Below are positions 27,084 through 36,472 of a stretch of DNA of 60,970 bases, piece by piece. Positions within the stretch are counted from its first letter, which is position 1, and each line of letters starts with the position of its first letter. The DNA is from Candidatus Parcubacteria bacterium (lineage in GTDB: Bacteria; Patescibacteriota; Patescibacteriia; Patescibacteriales; UBA12075), in contig JAGLYP010000005.1 in NCBI GenBank assembly GCA_023132155.1, positions 1-60,970 of the forward strand, read 5' to 3'. Position numbers and translations under genes: made by a program. The notes below the pieces were generated by a model that worked only from the letters and a program-made list of their open reading frames with translations, was not told where the DNA came from and searched no databases.

Positions 27084-27972
27084 TATGAGAGTATTAATTT
27101 TAGGCGCGAAAGGTACCTTGGGCTGCCAAATAAAAAAAGTTTTTAGCGCTGATAATCAAGTTTTTGCTTGGGATTTTAAGGATGTTGATATTACGGATGA
27201 GAAAGCTTTAAACGATGAAATCAATAAGATTAAACCGGAGATTATTATAAATACCGCGGCTTATAACGCGGTTGACAAATGCGAGGAAGATGCGCGCGAA
27301 TTTGAATTGGCAAAAAAAATAAACGGCAAAGCAGTCGGTTATCTTGCTGATATTGCTTTTAAAAATAATGCCTTATTTGTACATTATTCCAGCGATTATG
27401 TATTTGGCGGACATACTCCGGCGGTTATTTTAGAAGTAAAAAAAGACAAAGGTTTTAGCGAAAATTTTGCGCCTTGCCCTGGAAATAATTACGCGATTAC
27501 AAAATTGATGGGGGAGCGGGAAATTTTGTCTAGAAAAAAGCAGGAATTAAAATATTATATTATCAGATTGTCATGGCTTTTTGGTCCCAAAGGCGCAAGT
27601 AAATCTTCAAAACAAAGTTTTTTTGACTTAATGATTAATTTAAGCGAAAAACAGGAAGAATTAAAAGTTGTTGATGATGAAGTCAGTTCTTTTACTTACG
27701 CGCCGGATTTAGCTCTTGCAACTAAAAATTTAATTTTAAGCGAAAAAAAATTTGGAATTTATCATATTACAAATTTAGGGCAAGCAAGCTGGTTTGACGC
27801 GGCTCAAGAATTATTTGATATGTTTAAATCAGACGTGAGAGTCAGGCCCGTAAGTGGCAGTATTTTTCCACGGCCGGCCGAGAGACCCCAATATTCGGTT
27901 TTAAAAAATACAAAATTAAAGCCTTTGAGAAATTACAAAGAAGCTTTAAAAGAATATTTAAATTTAAAATAA
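27073..27972 (+). CDS. rfbD: dTDP-4-dehydrorhamnose reductase
   Basis: GAKGTLGCQI; IINTAAYNAVDKCEED; YAITKLMGE. Confidence 0.92.
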   Translation: MEHDMRVLILGAKGTLGCQIKKVFSADNQVFAWDFKDVDITDEKALNDEINKIKPEIIINTAAYNAVDKCEEDAREFELAKKINGKAVGYLADIAFKNNALFVHYSSDYVFGGHTPAVILEVKKDKGFSENFAPCPGNNYAITKLMGEREILSRKKQELKYYIIRLSWLFGPKGASKSSKQSFFDLMINLSEKQEELKVVDDEVSSFTYAPDLALATKNLILSEKKFGIYHITNLGQASWFDAAQELFDMFKSDVRVRPVSGSIFPRPAERPQYSVLKNTKLKPLRNYKEALKEYLNLK

Positions 27973-27973
27973 G

Positions 27974-28026
27974 CATTCGTATGTCCCGCATTTGTAGCGC
28001 GGGTGAGCGAAGCGAATAACTTATGA
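27974..28026 (+). repeat. leader-proximal palindromic repeat B1
   Basis: CATTCGTATGTCCCGCATTTGTAGCGCGGGTGAGCGAAGCGAATAACTTATGA, ending at rfbA ATG. Confidence 0.8.
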
Positions 28027-28820
28027 AAGGAATAATTTTAGCAGGCGGAACAGCCACTCGGCTTTTTCCCCTGACAACAACAACGAGCAAACAGCTATTG
28101 CCGGTTTATGACAGGCAGATGATTTTTTATCCCTTAAATGTTTTAATTAAAGCTGGAGTAAAAGATATTTTGATAATTGTGGCGCCTGAGCATTCAGGGC
28201 AGTTTTTGAATTTGCTTGGCTCTATTTTCGAAAATTACGGAATACGAATTGAGTTTAAAGTGCAAAAAGTTCCAAGAGGCCTGGCTGATGCTTTTATCGT
28301 AGGGGAAAATTTTATTGATGATGATAATGTGACAATGACTTTGGGTGATAATATTTTTGAAGATGATTTTAGCGAGCAGATTAAAAATTTTAAATCAGGC
28401 GGATTGATTTTCGCCAAGAAAGTTCCCGACCCTGAGCGATCCGGCGTAGTAAAATTTGACGATAATATGAAAGCAATAGAAATTCAAGAAAAGCCTAAAA
28501 AATGGCTTTCGGATTATGCTATTCCGGGACTTTACGTTTACGATAATCGCGTTGTTGCAGCCGCCAAGGAAGTGCGTCCAAGTGAAAGAGGAGAGATTGA
28601 AATTACGTCTTTGCATAATTGGTATTTAAAAAAGCAAGAATTGGAAGTTGCCATGGTTAATGGCGTTTGGCTTGATGCCGGTACATTTGATTCTTTGCTT
28701 GAGGCTTCAAATATTGTTAAAGAAAAGAAAATTTACAAAAATTTTGATTCCATAATTGATAAAGCAATTAAAGAATTCAGCGCGGAATTTAAAGAGTTAG
28801 CGAAGAAAAGATTAGTTTAA
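28023..28820 (+). CDS. rfbA: glucose-1-phosphate thymidylyltransferase
   Basis: MKGIILAGGTATRLFPLTTTTSKQLLPVYDRQMIFYPL. Confidence 0.95.
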   Translation: MKGIILAGGTATRLFPLTTTTSKQLLPVYDRQMIFYPLNVLIKAGVKDILIIVAPEHSGQFLNLLGSIFENYGIRIEFKVQKVPRGLADAFIVGENFIDDDNVTMTLGDNIFEDDFSEQIKNFKSGGLIFAKKVPDPERSGVVKFDDNMKAIEIQEKPKKWLSDYAIPGLYVYDNRVVAAAKEVRPSERGEIEITSLHNWYLKKQELEVAMVNGVWLDAGTFDSLLEASNIVKEKKIYKNFDSIIDKAIKEFSAEFKELAKKRLV

Positions 28821-28824
28821 TAAT

Positions 28825-29811
28825 ATGCCGAAAAATTCAGATAATACAAAATTAACAATCGGTTTTATAACATACGGTAAATCAACTTCTAAGTATTTGC
28901 CGTATTTTTTGGATAGCTTGTTTAAGCAAAGTTATTCTGATTTTAGTTTAGTGGCGGTTGACTGCACTGACGATGGAGACAAAAGTAATTTGGAAATACT
29001 AAAGAAATATCCGCAAATCAACATTATTCAAGAAGGAAAAAATTTAGGATTTGCCAAGAGTTATAATTTAATGATAAACAAGGCTGCTAGAAATGGAGCT
29101 GAGTTTTTTTTGGCAATAAATCCTGATATGATTTTGGATAAGCGCGCGATAGAAAAAATGCTTGACGCGTTTGCGAAGGATGAGAGGCTCGCCTCAGTAG
29201 CTCCAAAAATATATAAATGGAATTTTAAAGATGGTTCCTCGGGATTGGACGATGAAAAAACAAATGTGATTGATTCGTTTGGAATAAAATTAAAAAGCGG
29301 CTTAAGATTTTTTGATATTGGGCAAGGACAGTTTGATCAAGGGCAGTTTGATAAATCAAAAATACTCGGTCCCAGCGGCGCCGCGGCAATGTATCGCGTT
29401 AAGGCTTTGGAAAAAGTTAAATTTAATAATCAGTATTTTGATGAGTTGATGTTTATGTATAAAGAGGATTGCGATTTGGCGTATCGCTTATCTCTAGCCG
29501 GATATAGATCAAAATTAGCAGTTAATGCTAAAATTTATCATGACCGCACCGCCAAAGCGATTGGGGAGAGTAAGTTGTTAATCGCTTTGAATAGAAAAAA
29601 TAAAAGCAGGCAAATAAAAAAATGGTCTTTATTGTATCAGTTGATTATTGTAAAAAAATTTTGGAAATTACAAAGTTTTGTAAATAAATTTGTTATAATT
29701 TGGCATATTTTATTAATATTCATATTTTCGTTAATATTTGAGCAGTATTTATTGAAAGAGTTTTTTAAGGTTTTTAGAATTAAAGTTGCCTCCGCAACTT
29801 GTCGGGAATGA
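28825..29811 (+). CDS. GT2 family glycosyltransferase
   Basis: 328 aa; INPDMILDKRAIEKM, YKEDCDLAYRL. Confidence 0.9.
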   Translation: MPKNSDNTKLTIGFITYGKSTSKYLPYFLDSLFKQSYSDFSLVAVDCTDDGDKSNLEILKKYPQINIIQEGKNLGFAKSYNLMINKAARNGAEFFLAINPDMILDKRAIEKMLDAFAKDERLASVAPKIYKWNFKDGSSGLDDEKTNVIDSFGIKLKSGLRFFDIGQGQFDQGQFDKSKILGPSGAAAMYRVKALEKVKFNNQYFDELMFMYKEDCDLAYRLSLAGYRSKLAVNAKIYHDRTAKAIGESKLLIALNRKNKSRQIKKWSLLYQLIIVKKFWKLQSFVNKFVIIWHILLIFIFSLIFEQYLLKEFFKVFRIKVASATCRE

Positions 29812-29818
29812 CAAATTT

Positions 29819-30676
29819 ATGAAATTAAGCATAATAATAGTTTCTTGGAATGTAGCCGAGAAGTTAAAAGAAAATTTAAAGGCAATTTATTTTTCTGATT
29901 TTGAGAAATCAAATTTTGAAGTGTTTGTGGTTGATAATAATTCGCATGATAATACGGTTGATATTGTTAAAAAAGAATTTCCGCAAGTGAAATTAATTGC
30001 TAATTCTGAAAATTTGGGTTTTGCCAAAGCGAATAATCAGGCGATTAAACAAGCAAAAGGAGAATATATTTTACTGCTTAATCCGGATACGCGAGTTAAA
30101 GAAAATATTTTTACAAATTTATTAAAGTGGATGGATGAGAATCCTCAAGCACGCGTTGTCGGCTGTAAATTAACAAATGAAACAGGAAAAGTTATTAAAC
30201 ATGTCCGCAGATTTCCAAAAATTTGGGATCAATTGGCAATAGTTTTGAAATTGCCGCATATTTTTCCGGGAATTTTAAATAAATATTTAAGAAGTGATTT
30301 TAACTATGAAAGACCGGCAAAAGTAGATTCAATTCGCGGTGGATTTTTTTTGGTTAGAAATAACGATCAACGGTTAGAATTAGACGAAAGATATTTTCTA
30401 TGGTTTGAAGAGGTAGATTTTTGCCGCCGAATAAGAAACGCCGGCGAAGAAGTTTGGTACACGCCGGCGGCGGAATGCGTTGATTATGTTGGACAAAGTT
30501 TCAAACAGGTAAGCGTGTCAAAAAAACAAAAGTATTTCCGCGATTCCCAGCTTAGATATTTTAAAAAATGGCACCCAGCTTGGCAGTATTATTTATTGAA
30601 AATTGCTTGGGTGCTTGGAATGTTTATTTCGTTTATATTGGGGAAAATAAATTTTAAAAGTAGGACGAAGACATAA
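29819..30676 (+). CDS. GT2 family glycosyltransferase
   Basis: MKLSIIIVSWNVAEKLKENL; NPDTRVKENI; WFEEVDFCRRI; start moved from 29786 to 29819. Confidence 0.92.
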   Translation: MKLSIIIVSWNVAEKLKENLKAIYFSDFEKSNFEVFVVDNNSHDNTVDIVKKEFPQVKLIANSENLGFAKANNQAIKQAKGEYILLLNPDTRVKENIFTNLLKWMDENPQARVVGCKLTNETGKVIKHVRRFPKIWDQLAIVLKLPHIFPGILNKYLRSDFNYERPAKVDSIRGGFFLVRNNDQRLELDERYFLWFEEVDFCRRIRNAGEEVWYTPAAECVDYVGQSFKQVSVSKKQKYFRDSQLRYFKKWHPAWQYYLLKIAWVLGMFISFILGKINFKSRTKT

Positions 30677-30680
30677 AAAA

Positions 30681-31736
30681 ATGAACAAAAAAGTAGCGAT
30701 AATAATATCCCCGAATTACAAAAATTATGCCAAGAATTTTTTGCGCGAATGTATTGAGAGTGTTAGAAAGCAAGATTATCAGGGGGAAATAAAAATTTTT
30801 ATTACAGATAATGAAACAAGCGCGGAAAGCGTTAAGCTATTGCAAAAGCATGCGCCGGAAGCGGAATTGGTTTTGAATTTAAAAAACGACGGTTTTGCCA
30901 AGGGTTGCAATGACAGTATGCGCCAAGCAATATTGCAAGGTTTTGATTATATTTTTTTAGTTAGCATCCATTCTGTTTTGGACAAATCGTGCGTTAGCGA
31001 GCTTGTTAAAGTGATGGAAAGTGATAAAAAAATCGCAGTCGCGCAGGCTAGAATGATATTATCTGGTGAAAATAATTTAATCGCCAGCATGGGAAATGAC
31101 ACTCATTTTTTGGGTTTTGGTTTTTGCAGGGGCTATAAAGAAAAATGGAATAATCAAATTACTGAAATTAAAGATATTTTTTACCCGACAGGCGGCTCTA
31201 TGTTTTTTAGGCGCGAAGCATTGGAAAAAGTTGGATTATTTGATGAAGAATATTGGATGTATAATGAAGACCAGGAATTGCCTTGGCGCATGCGCCTTAA
31301 TGGCTTAAAATCAATAATCGCGCCCAAGGCGATAGCGTATACAAAATATAATTTTAAAACGTCAATTAAAAAAGTGTATTGGATGGACAGGAATCGGATA
31401 ATTTCAATTTTAATCTGCTATAAAATTCCTACACTGATTTTGATTTTACCGCCGTTTATTTTAATGGAAATCGGACATATATTTTTTTCTTTGAAAAACG
31501 GATGGTTTAAAAGTAAAATGCGAGTTTGGAGATATTTTTTAACACCAAAAACATGGAGTTATTTAATTAACGCGCGCCAACGAAATCAGCGTTTGCGAAA
31601 AGTTCAAGATAAAGATATAATAAGTATGATAACAGGCAAAATAAGCCATCAGGAATTTGATGATTGGAAATTAAAATTAATAAATCCCATATTTGATTTT
31701 TATTGGAGATTAATTAGAAGAATAATATTTTGGTAA
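30681..31736 (+). CDS. GT2 family glycosyltransferase
   Basis: 351 aa; LNLKNDGFAKGCNDSM; PTGGSMFFRREALEKVGLFDEEYWMYNEDQEL. Confidence 0.9.
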   Translation: MNKKVAIIISPNYKNYAKNFLRECIESVRKQDYQGEIKIFITDNETSAESVKLLQKHAPEAELVLNLKNDGFAKGCNDSMRQAILQGFDYIFLVSIHSVLDKSCVSELVKVMESDKKIAVAQARMILSGENNLIASMGNDTHFLGFGFCRGYKEKWNNQITEIKDIFYPTGGSMFFRREALEKVGLFDEEYWMYNEDQELPWRMRLNGLKSIIAPKAIAYTKYNFKTSIKKVYWMDRNRIISILICYKIPTLILILPPFILMEIGHIFFSLKNGWFKSKMRVWRYFLTPKTWSYLINARQRNQRLRKVQDKDIISMITGKISHQEFDDWKLKLINPIFDFYWRLIRRIIFW

Positions 31737-31749
31737 ATTTTTTAAATTA

Positions 31750-31799
31750 ATATTCGCAATTCGCAGATTAGCATTTATTCGCATAATTAGCATTATTAC
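31750..31799. repeat. ATGCTAATCCGCGAAT-type repeat, inverted
   Basis: AATATTCGCAATTCGCAGATTAGCATTTATTCGCATAATTAGCATTA. Confidence 0.65.
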
Positions 31800-32609
31800 A
31801 TGGATATAAGCATTGTAATCCTAAACTATAAATCAAAGGGGCACACCTTAAATTGTATTAAGTCCGTTAAAGAGGCTGATTTTGTTTTGGACGGCAAAAA
31901 ATTAAAGTATGAAATTATTGTAGTTGATAATAATTCCGGTGACAGTATCGGCGAGATTTTGAATTGGCAATATCCTGATATTAAATTTATTCAAAATGAA
32001 AAAAATCTGGGAATGGGCGCCGGAAATAATGTTGGGATAAAAAAGGCTAAGGGCAAATATATCGCTGTGATAAATCCTGATATAATTATGTTTAAAGATG
32101 TTTTTGCTAAAATGTATGAGTATATGGAAAACAATAAAAAGGTAGGCATAATCGGGCCGCAGCAGCTTTCTCCGGATAAGAGTATTCAGTATTCTTGTTA
32201 TCGCTGGCATAATTTATTAAGCCCTGTTTATCGCCGTACGCCATTGAGTAAATTGAATTTCGCGAAAAAAGATATTGACAGATTGTTAATGAAAGATTTT
32301 AATCACAAAGAAACAAGGGCTGTAGATTGGCTTTTAGGCTCTTTTTCTTTTTGCAGGGCCGAAGCATTAAATCAAGTCGGTTTTTTTGATGAAAGATTTT
32401 TTATGTATTTTGAAGACACTGACCTTTGCCGCCGGTTTTGGCGTAAAAGATGGCCGGTAGTATATTTTCCTAAAGTGAAAGCAATTCATAATCACGCGCG
32501 TGAAAGCGCTCAAACAGCGTGGTATAAATGTTTTATAAATCCCGCCACCAGACATCATATAAAATCATGGATTAAATACATTATTAAATGGAAATTTAAA
32601 GTGAAGTAG
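31800..32609 (+). CDS. GT2 family glycosyltransferase
   Basis: MDISIVILNYKSKGHTLNCIKSV; FFDERFFMYFEDTDLCRRF. Confidence 0.93.
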   Translation: MDISIVILNYKSKGHTLNCIKSVKEADFVLDGKKLKYEIIVVDNNSGDSIGEILNWQYPDIKFIQNEKNLGMGAGNNVGIKKAKGKYIAVINPDIIMFKDVFAKMYEYMENNKKVGIIGPQQLSPDKSIQYSCYRWHNLLSPVYRRTPLSKLNFAKKDIDRLLMKDFNHKETRAVDWLLGSFSFCRAEALNQVGFFDERFFMYFEDTDLCRRFWRKRWPVVYFPKVKAIHNHARESAQTAWYKCFINPATRHHIKSWIKYIIKWKFKVK

Positions 32610-32624
32610 ATAATATGCAAAGTT

Positions 32625-32687
32625 TAATTTATAGTCAAGGAATTTGAATATTCCCGACTACTGTTAGTGCCCTTTGGGCATAACTTG
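32625..32687 (+). repeat. 63-bp dispersed element, copy A3
   Basis: identical to consensus. Confidence 0.95.
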
Positions 32688-32708
32688 ATATCAAAATTTT
32701 AATATTAA

Positions 32709-32780
32709 CATTCGGATGTCCCGCACGTGTGCCGTTCTACGGTATTTGTAGTGCGGGTTCGCGAAGCGAATAACTTATGA
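32709..32780 (+). repeat. leader-proximal palindromic repeat B2
   Basis: CATTCGGATGTCCCGCACGTGTGCCGTTCTACGGTATTTGTAGTGCGGGTTCGCGAAGCGAATAACTTATGA, ending at galU ATG. Confidence 0.8.
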
Positions 32781-33655
32781 TAAAAATCAAAAAAGCGATA
32801 TTGCCGGTTGCGGGCTTTGGCACCAGGTTTTTGCCGGCAACAAAAGCGCAGCCAAAAGAAATGCTTCCGGTTGTTGGTAAGCCGGCGATTCAATATTTGG
32901 TTGAAGATGCCGTAAAGGCGGGCATTGAAGATGTGATTTTTGTTACAGGAAGGGGAAAGCGAGCCATAGAAGATCATTTTGATTATTCTTTTGAGCTTGA
33001 TTATAATTTGGTGGAAAAAAATAAGATTAATTTGGTTAAAAAAGTAAGAGAGATTTCAAAATTGGCAAATTTTTCTTATGTTCGCCAGCCAATGCCTTTG
33101 GGCGACGGCCACGCGATAAGCTGTGTCGCTCACTTGGTGCGCAACGAACCGATTTTGGTTATGTTCGGCGACACTCTTTATGATTCAAGAAGAAGCCCTG
33201 CGGAACAAGTGATAGAGGCTTATGAAAAATATCAAAAGCCGATATTCGGATTTTCCGAAGTAGATAAAAATTTAGTTGATAAATTCGGTATAATTGATGC
33301 GGACAAAATTGAAAATAACGCGTATTTGATTAAAAAGTTTGTTGAAAAGCCGTTGATTAGCGAAGCGCCTTCAAATTTCGCCGCAGTCGGTGTTTATGTA
33401 ATTACACCGGATATTATTGAAATTTTACAAAAAATGAAATCAGGAAAATCCGGTGAAATTCGCCTAATTGACGCTTTTGAAATAATGCTTCAGAATAAAA
33501 AAGAAATTATCGGCTTAAAACTTGAAGGTGAATGGCTTGATACCGGTAATAAGTTCAATTTTATTAAGGCTACTTTGAAATTAGGAATTAAAGATGAAGA
33601 GATTGGCGAGATGTTGAAAAAATATATTAAAGAAATCAGCGCGACTATTGAATAG
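32777..33655 (+). CDS. galU: UTP-glucose-1-phosphate uridylyltransferase
   Basis: KKAILPVAGFGTRFLPATKAQPKEMLPVVGKPAIQYLVEDAVKAGIEDVIFVTGRGKRAIEDHFD. Confidence 0.96.
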   Translation: MIKIKKAILPVAGFGTRFLPATKAQPKEMLPVVGKPAIQYLVEDAVKAGIEDVIFVTGRGKRAIEDHFDYSFELDYNLVEKNKINLVKKVREISKLANFSYVRQPMPLGDGHAISCVAHLVRNEPILVMFGDTLYDSRRSPAEQVIEAYEKYQKPIFGFSEVDKNLVDKFGIIDADKIENNAYLIKKFVEKPLISEAPSNFAAVGVYVITPDIIEILQKMKSGKSGEIRLIDAFEIMLQNKKEIIGLKLEGEWLDTGNKFNFIKATLKLGIKDEEIGEMLKKYIKEISATIE

Positions 33656-35009
33656 ATAATTTATAAATTCCTTCCTGGCTGTTGATTTTTGAATAAAAAT
33701 ATAGATTATCGCCATTTTTGTCCAGCTCAACATTTTTAATTGTATCCAGTGTGATTAATTTTATTATATTATATTTTTCCCGATTGTCTAGTTCAATTGA
33801 ATATATGCTATTTGGCGTATTATATATCGCGTAGTTGTTGTTTGGGTGCCAGATGATACCTTTTATTTCATGGCTGATTCTGGTTAATAAAGTATTTTTT
33901 CGTGAATTTAAATCATATATCCATATTTCGTGTTTGTTGGCGTATAATAATTTTTCATTATTAATCCAATCAATTATTTTGATATTTCCAAGAGTTTCTT
34001 GAAGCGGCTTAAAAGATGAGCTTGGATTGATAATATAAAGAATTTCATGGTTTTTATCATAAATATTGAGATAATTATTCTTGTGTTTCAAAAAAGAATA
34101 AGCTGAAAGCGGTAAATTTAATATATTGGTTTCTTTTTTTTCTTTTGGATTAATTTTTATTAAATTAGCGGAAAGATGATTTTTTTTAATTATGTAAATC
34201 GCGCCATCAAGGCAATAAAAATCGTTAATCACATCGTTCCTGGCAATTACTTCACTGCGCCTTGAGGCAAGATTATATTTATTCAAATTATTTTCATCAA
34301 GATAAAGAATTGAATTGTTGTCTCCCGCCCACTTTATATCTTTAATATTATCGCCAATTTCTTTTTTTAGATTATTTTTAATTTCCCCTGTTTTTGCATC
34401 CAGAATAATATTATTTATTAATATTTTTTTATTGTCTAAAGACCATTGGATTTCAGAATTGCTAAAAATTTGAATAGGCGATGCAGAAGCGCTAATTGGA
34501 AAAGTTTTTATCGCATCGTCATTTAGATTAATAATCCCGTATTTATCATTTGTAAAAGCGATGATGTATTCTTTGTTTTTGGAGATATTTTGATATTTGT
34601 ATTCTCCGTTAATTAAAATTAAGGGGCTGTCTTGTTTAAACAATGTAACATCTTCAATATAAGTGGACTCGCCTGATTTTATGCTTAACTTTTTTTGCCA
34701 ATCCCAATAACCTTGTTTGCTGATTTTAACATCGTATTCTCCCGGAGCCAAGTTTTTTATTTTTACGGGAGTGTTAAGACATTTGTCGTTATTTTTTAAA
34801 ATTTTATTTATAAATTTTTGCTGTATTTTTTCGTTTAAAAAAATTTTCGCGCCCTTAGGTTCGGTGTCAATAATCAAAATTCCTGTTTTTTGAATTTTTA
34901 ATCCTGAAGTAAGTTTATAACCTGAAGCATAAAATGAAATTAGCGGGGTTAAAATACAAAATAATAGTATAAAAAATATATATAAAATTCTTCTTGTTTT
35001 TAATCCCAT
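33645..35009 (-). CDS. PEGA-domain protein with C-terminal beta-propeller-like repeats
   Basis: GILIIDTEPKGAKIFLNEK...LAPGEYDVKISKQGYWDWQKKL. Confidence 0.75.
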   Translation of the reverse strand: MGLKTRRILYIFFILLFCILTPLISFYASGYKLTSGLKIQKTGILIIDTEPKGAKIFLNEKIQQKFINKILKNNDKCLNTPVKIKNLAPGEYDVKISKQGYWDWQKKLSIKSGESTYIEDVTLFKQDSPLILINGEYKYQNISKNKEYIIAFTNDKYGIINLNDDAIKTFPISASASPIQIFSNSEIQWSLDNKKILINNIILDAKTGEIKNNLKKEIGDNIKDIKWAGDNNSILYLDENNLNKYNLASRRSEVIARNDVINDFYCLDGAIYIIKKNHLSANLIKINPKEKKETNILNLPLSAYSFLKHKNNYLNIYDKNHEILYIINPSSSFKPLQETLGNIKIIDWINNEKLLYANKHEIWIYDLNSRKNTLLTRISHEIKGIIWHPNNNYAIYNTPNSIYSIELDNREKYNIIKLITLDTIKNVELDKNGDNLYFYSKINSQEGIYKLSIQ

Positions 35010-35023
35010 AGTATTTTGAAAAA

Positions 35024-36298
35024 TTATATTCTTAAAGTGCCTATGCGCGTTATATCAGCGCCCAGTTTGCGAAAGCGGCCGTCTATATCTTCGTAGCCTC
35101 TGTTTATTTGGTATATATTATCTATTTCTGTTTGCCCTTCGGCAATTAGCGCCGCGATTAACAGTGTAATTCCCGCGCGCAGGTCAGGACTAATTAATGT
35201 TTTGCCATATAATTTACTGGGGCCGTTTACTACTACGCGGTGAGGGTCGCACATTATTATGTCTGCCCCCATCTGCGTTAGCATATCCGTAAACATAAGC
35301 CTGCGGTCATAAATAGTTTCATGAATTAGGGACGAGCCATTAGCTTGGGTCATAAGCAACGTAAAGGGAGGCTGTAAATCAGTGGGAAATCCCGGATATT
35401 CTTTTGTTTTGATATTATAAGGTTTGATATTTTTTGCCGGCATAACGTTGACAAAGTCTTTGCCGTAATTAAAAGGAATGCCAATCATTTTAAATATATT
35501 TAAAAGCATTAAAATATGCTCGGGATTGCAATTTGTTATGTTTATTTCAGATTTTGTCGCTGCCGCCATTATCGCGAATGATCCTGTTTCTATGCGATCA
35601 GGTATTATTTTAAAATTACCGGCGCCTATTTTTTTTACTCCTTCAATGGTAATATTCGGGGTGCCTGCGCCTTTTATTTTAGATCCTTGAGAGTTTAAAT
35701 AATCAGCCAAGGCCTTTATCTCGGGTTCCATCGCGCAGTTTTTAAGTTTTGTAACGCCTTCGGCCAATACAGCGGTCAAAATAAAAGACTCAGTTCCGGT
35801 AACGCTTATTACCGGAAAAAAATATTCACAGCCTTTTAATTTTTTTGCTTTAATATGATAATATTTTTCGTGTTCCGTGATTTCCGCCCCCAAACATTTA
35901 AAGCTATTAAGAAATATGTCAATTGGCCGTCCTCCTCCAGCCCCGATAACGCATCCTCCCGGATGTGGAAATTTAACCTCGCCAAACCTTGCCAAAATAG
36001 GACCGGCAAACATAATAGAAGCGCGGAATTTATTGGCAAATTCCGGAGCAAGTTCTGTCTTGCTAATATTTTTACAGGAAATTTCAACTTCATCTTTAGA
36101 TTTTTTAAGTTCCGCGCCTAGATCGCCAATAAGGCTAAGCGCCATGTCCACATCTTCAATTTGCGGCAAGTTGCTTATTGAATTTTTTTCTTTTGAAAGG
36201 ATCGCCGCCGGAATAATTTTTAAAGCGGCATTTTTTGCTCCTTTTACTTTAATTTCGCCGGATAATTTTTTCCCGCCGTTTATAATGAATTTTGCCAT
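35024..36298 (-). CDS. murA: UDP-N-acetylglucosamine 1-carboxyvinyltransferase
   Basis: GEIKVKGAKNAALKIIPAAIL; PHPGGCVIGAGGGRPIDIF; EYPGFPTDLQPPF. Confidence 0.95.
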   Translation of the reverse strand: MAKFIINGGKKLSGEIKVKGAKNAALKIIPAAILSKEKNSISNLPQIEDVDMALSLIGDLGAELKKSKDEVEISCKNISKTELAPEFANKFRASIMFAGPILARFGEVKFPHPGGCVIGAGGGRPIDIFLNSFKCLGAEITEHEKYYHIKAKKLKGCEYFFPVISVTGTESFILTAVLAEGVTKLKNCAMEPEIKALADYLNSQGSKIKGAGTPNITIEGVKKIGAGNFKIIPDRIETGSFAIMAAATKSEINITNCNPEHILMLLNIFKMIGIPFNYGKDFVNVMPAKNIKPYNIKTKEYPGFPTDLQPPFTLLMTQANGSSLIHETIYDRRLMFTDMLTQMGADIIMCDPHRVVVNGPSKLYGKTLISPDLRAGITLLIAALIAEGQTEIDNIYQINRGYEDIDGRFRKLGADITRIGTLRI

Positions 36299-36379
36299 AG
36301 ATTTTTGATATTTTTATGATTTATAATATTATTATAGCTTAATTTCGGTTTAATTCAAGGGGGAAATAAAATTCAAAAT

Positions 36380-36409
36380 TTGCCACCAGCGGCTAATTTA
36401 TGTTACAAT
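36380..36409 (+). promoter_or_regulatory. ctpA promoter
   Basis: TTGCCA-18-TGT-TACAAT. Confidence 0.45.
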
Positions 36410-36472
36410 AAATTTATAATATTTTATAAAGGATTGCATTAAAATATGTGATTTTTGTTTTACGTAATTTTT

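Noticed and set aside
29320-29360. Short tandem GQFDQGQFDK in a GT2 gene
   Set aside because: Only two short units; ordinary local duplication.
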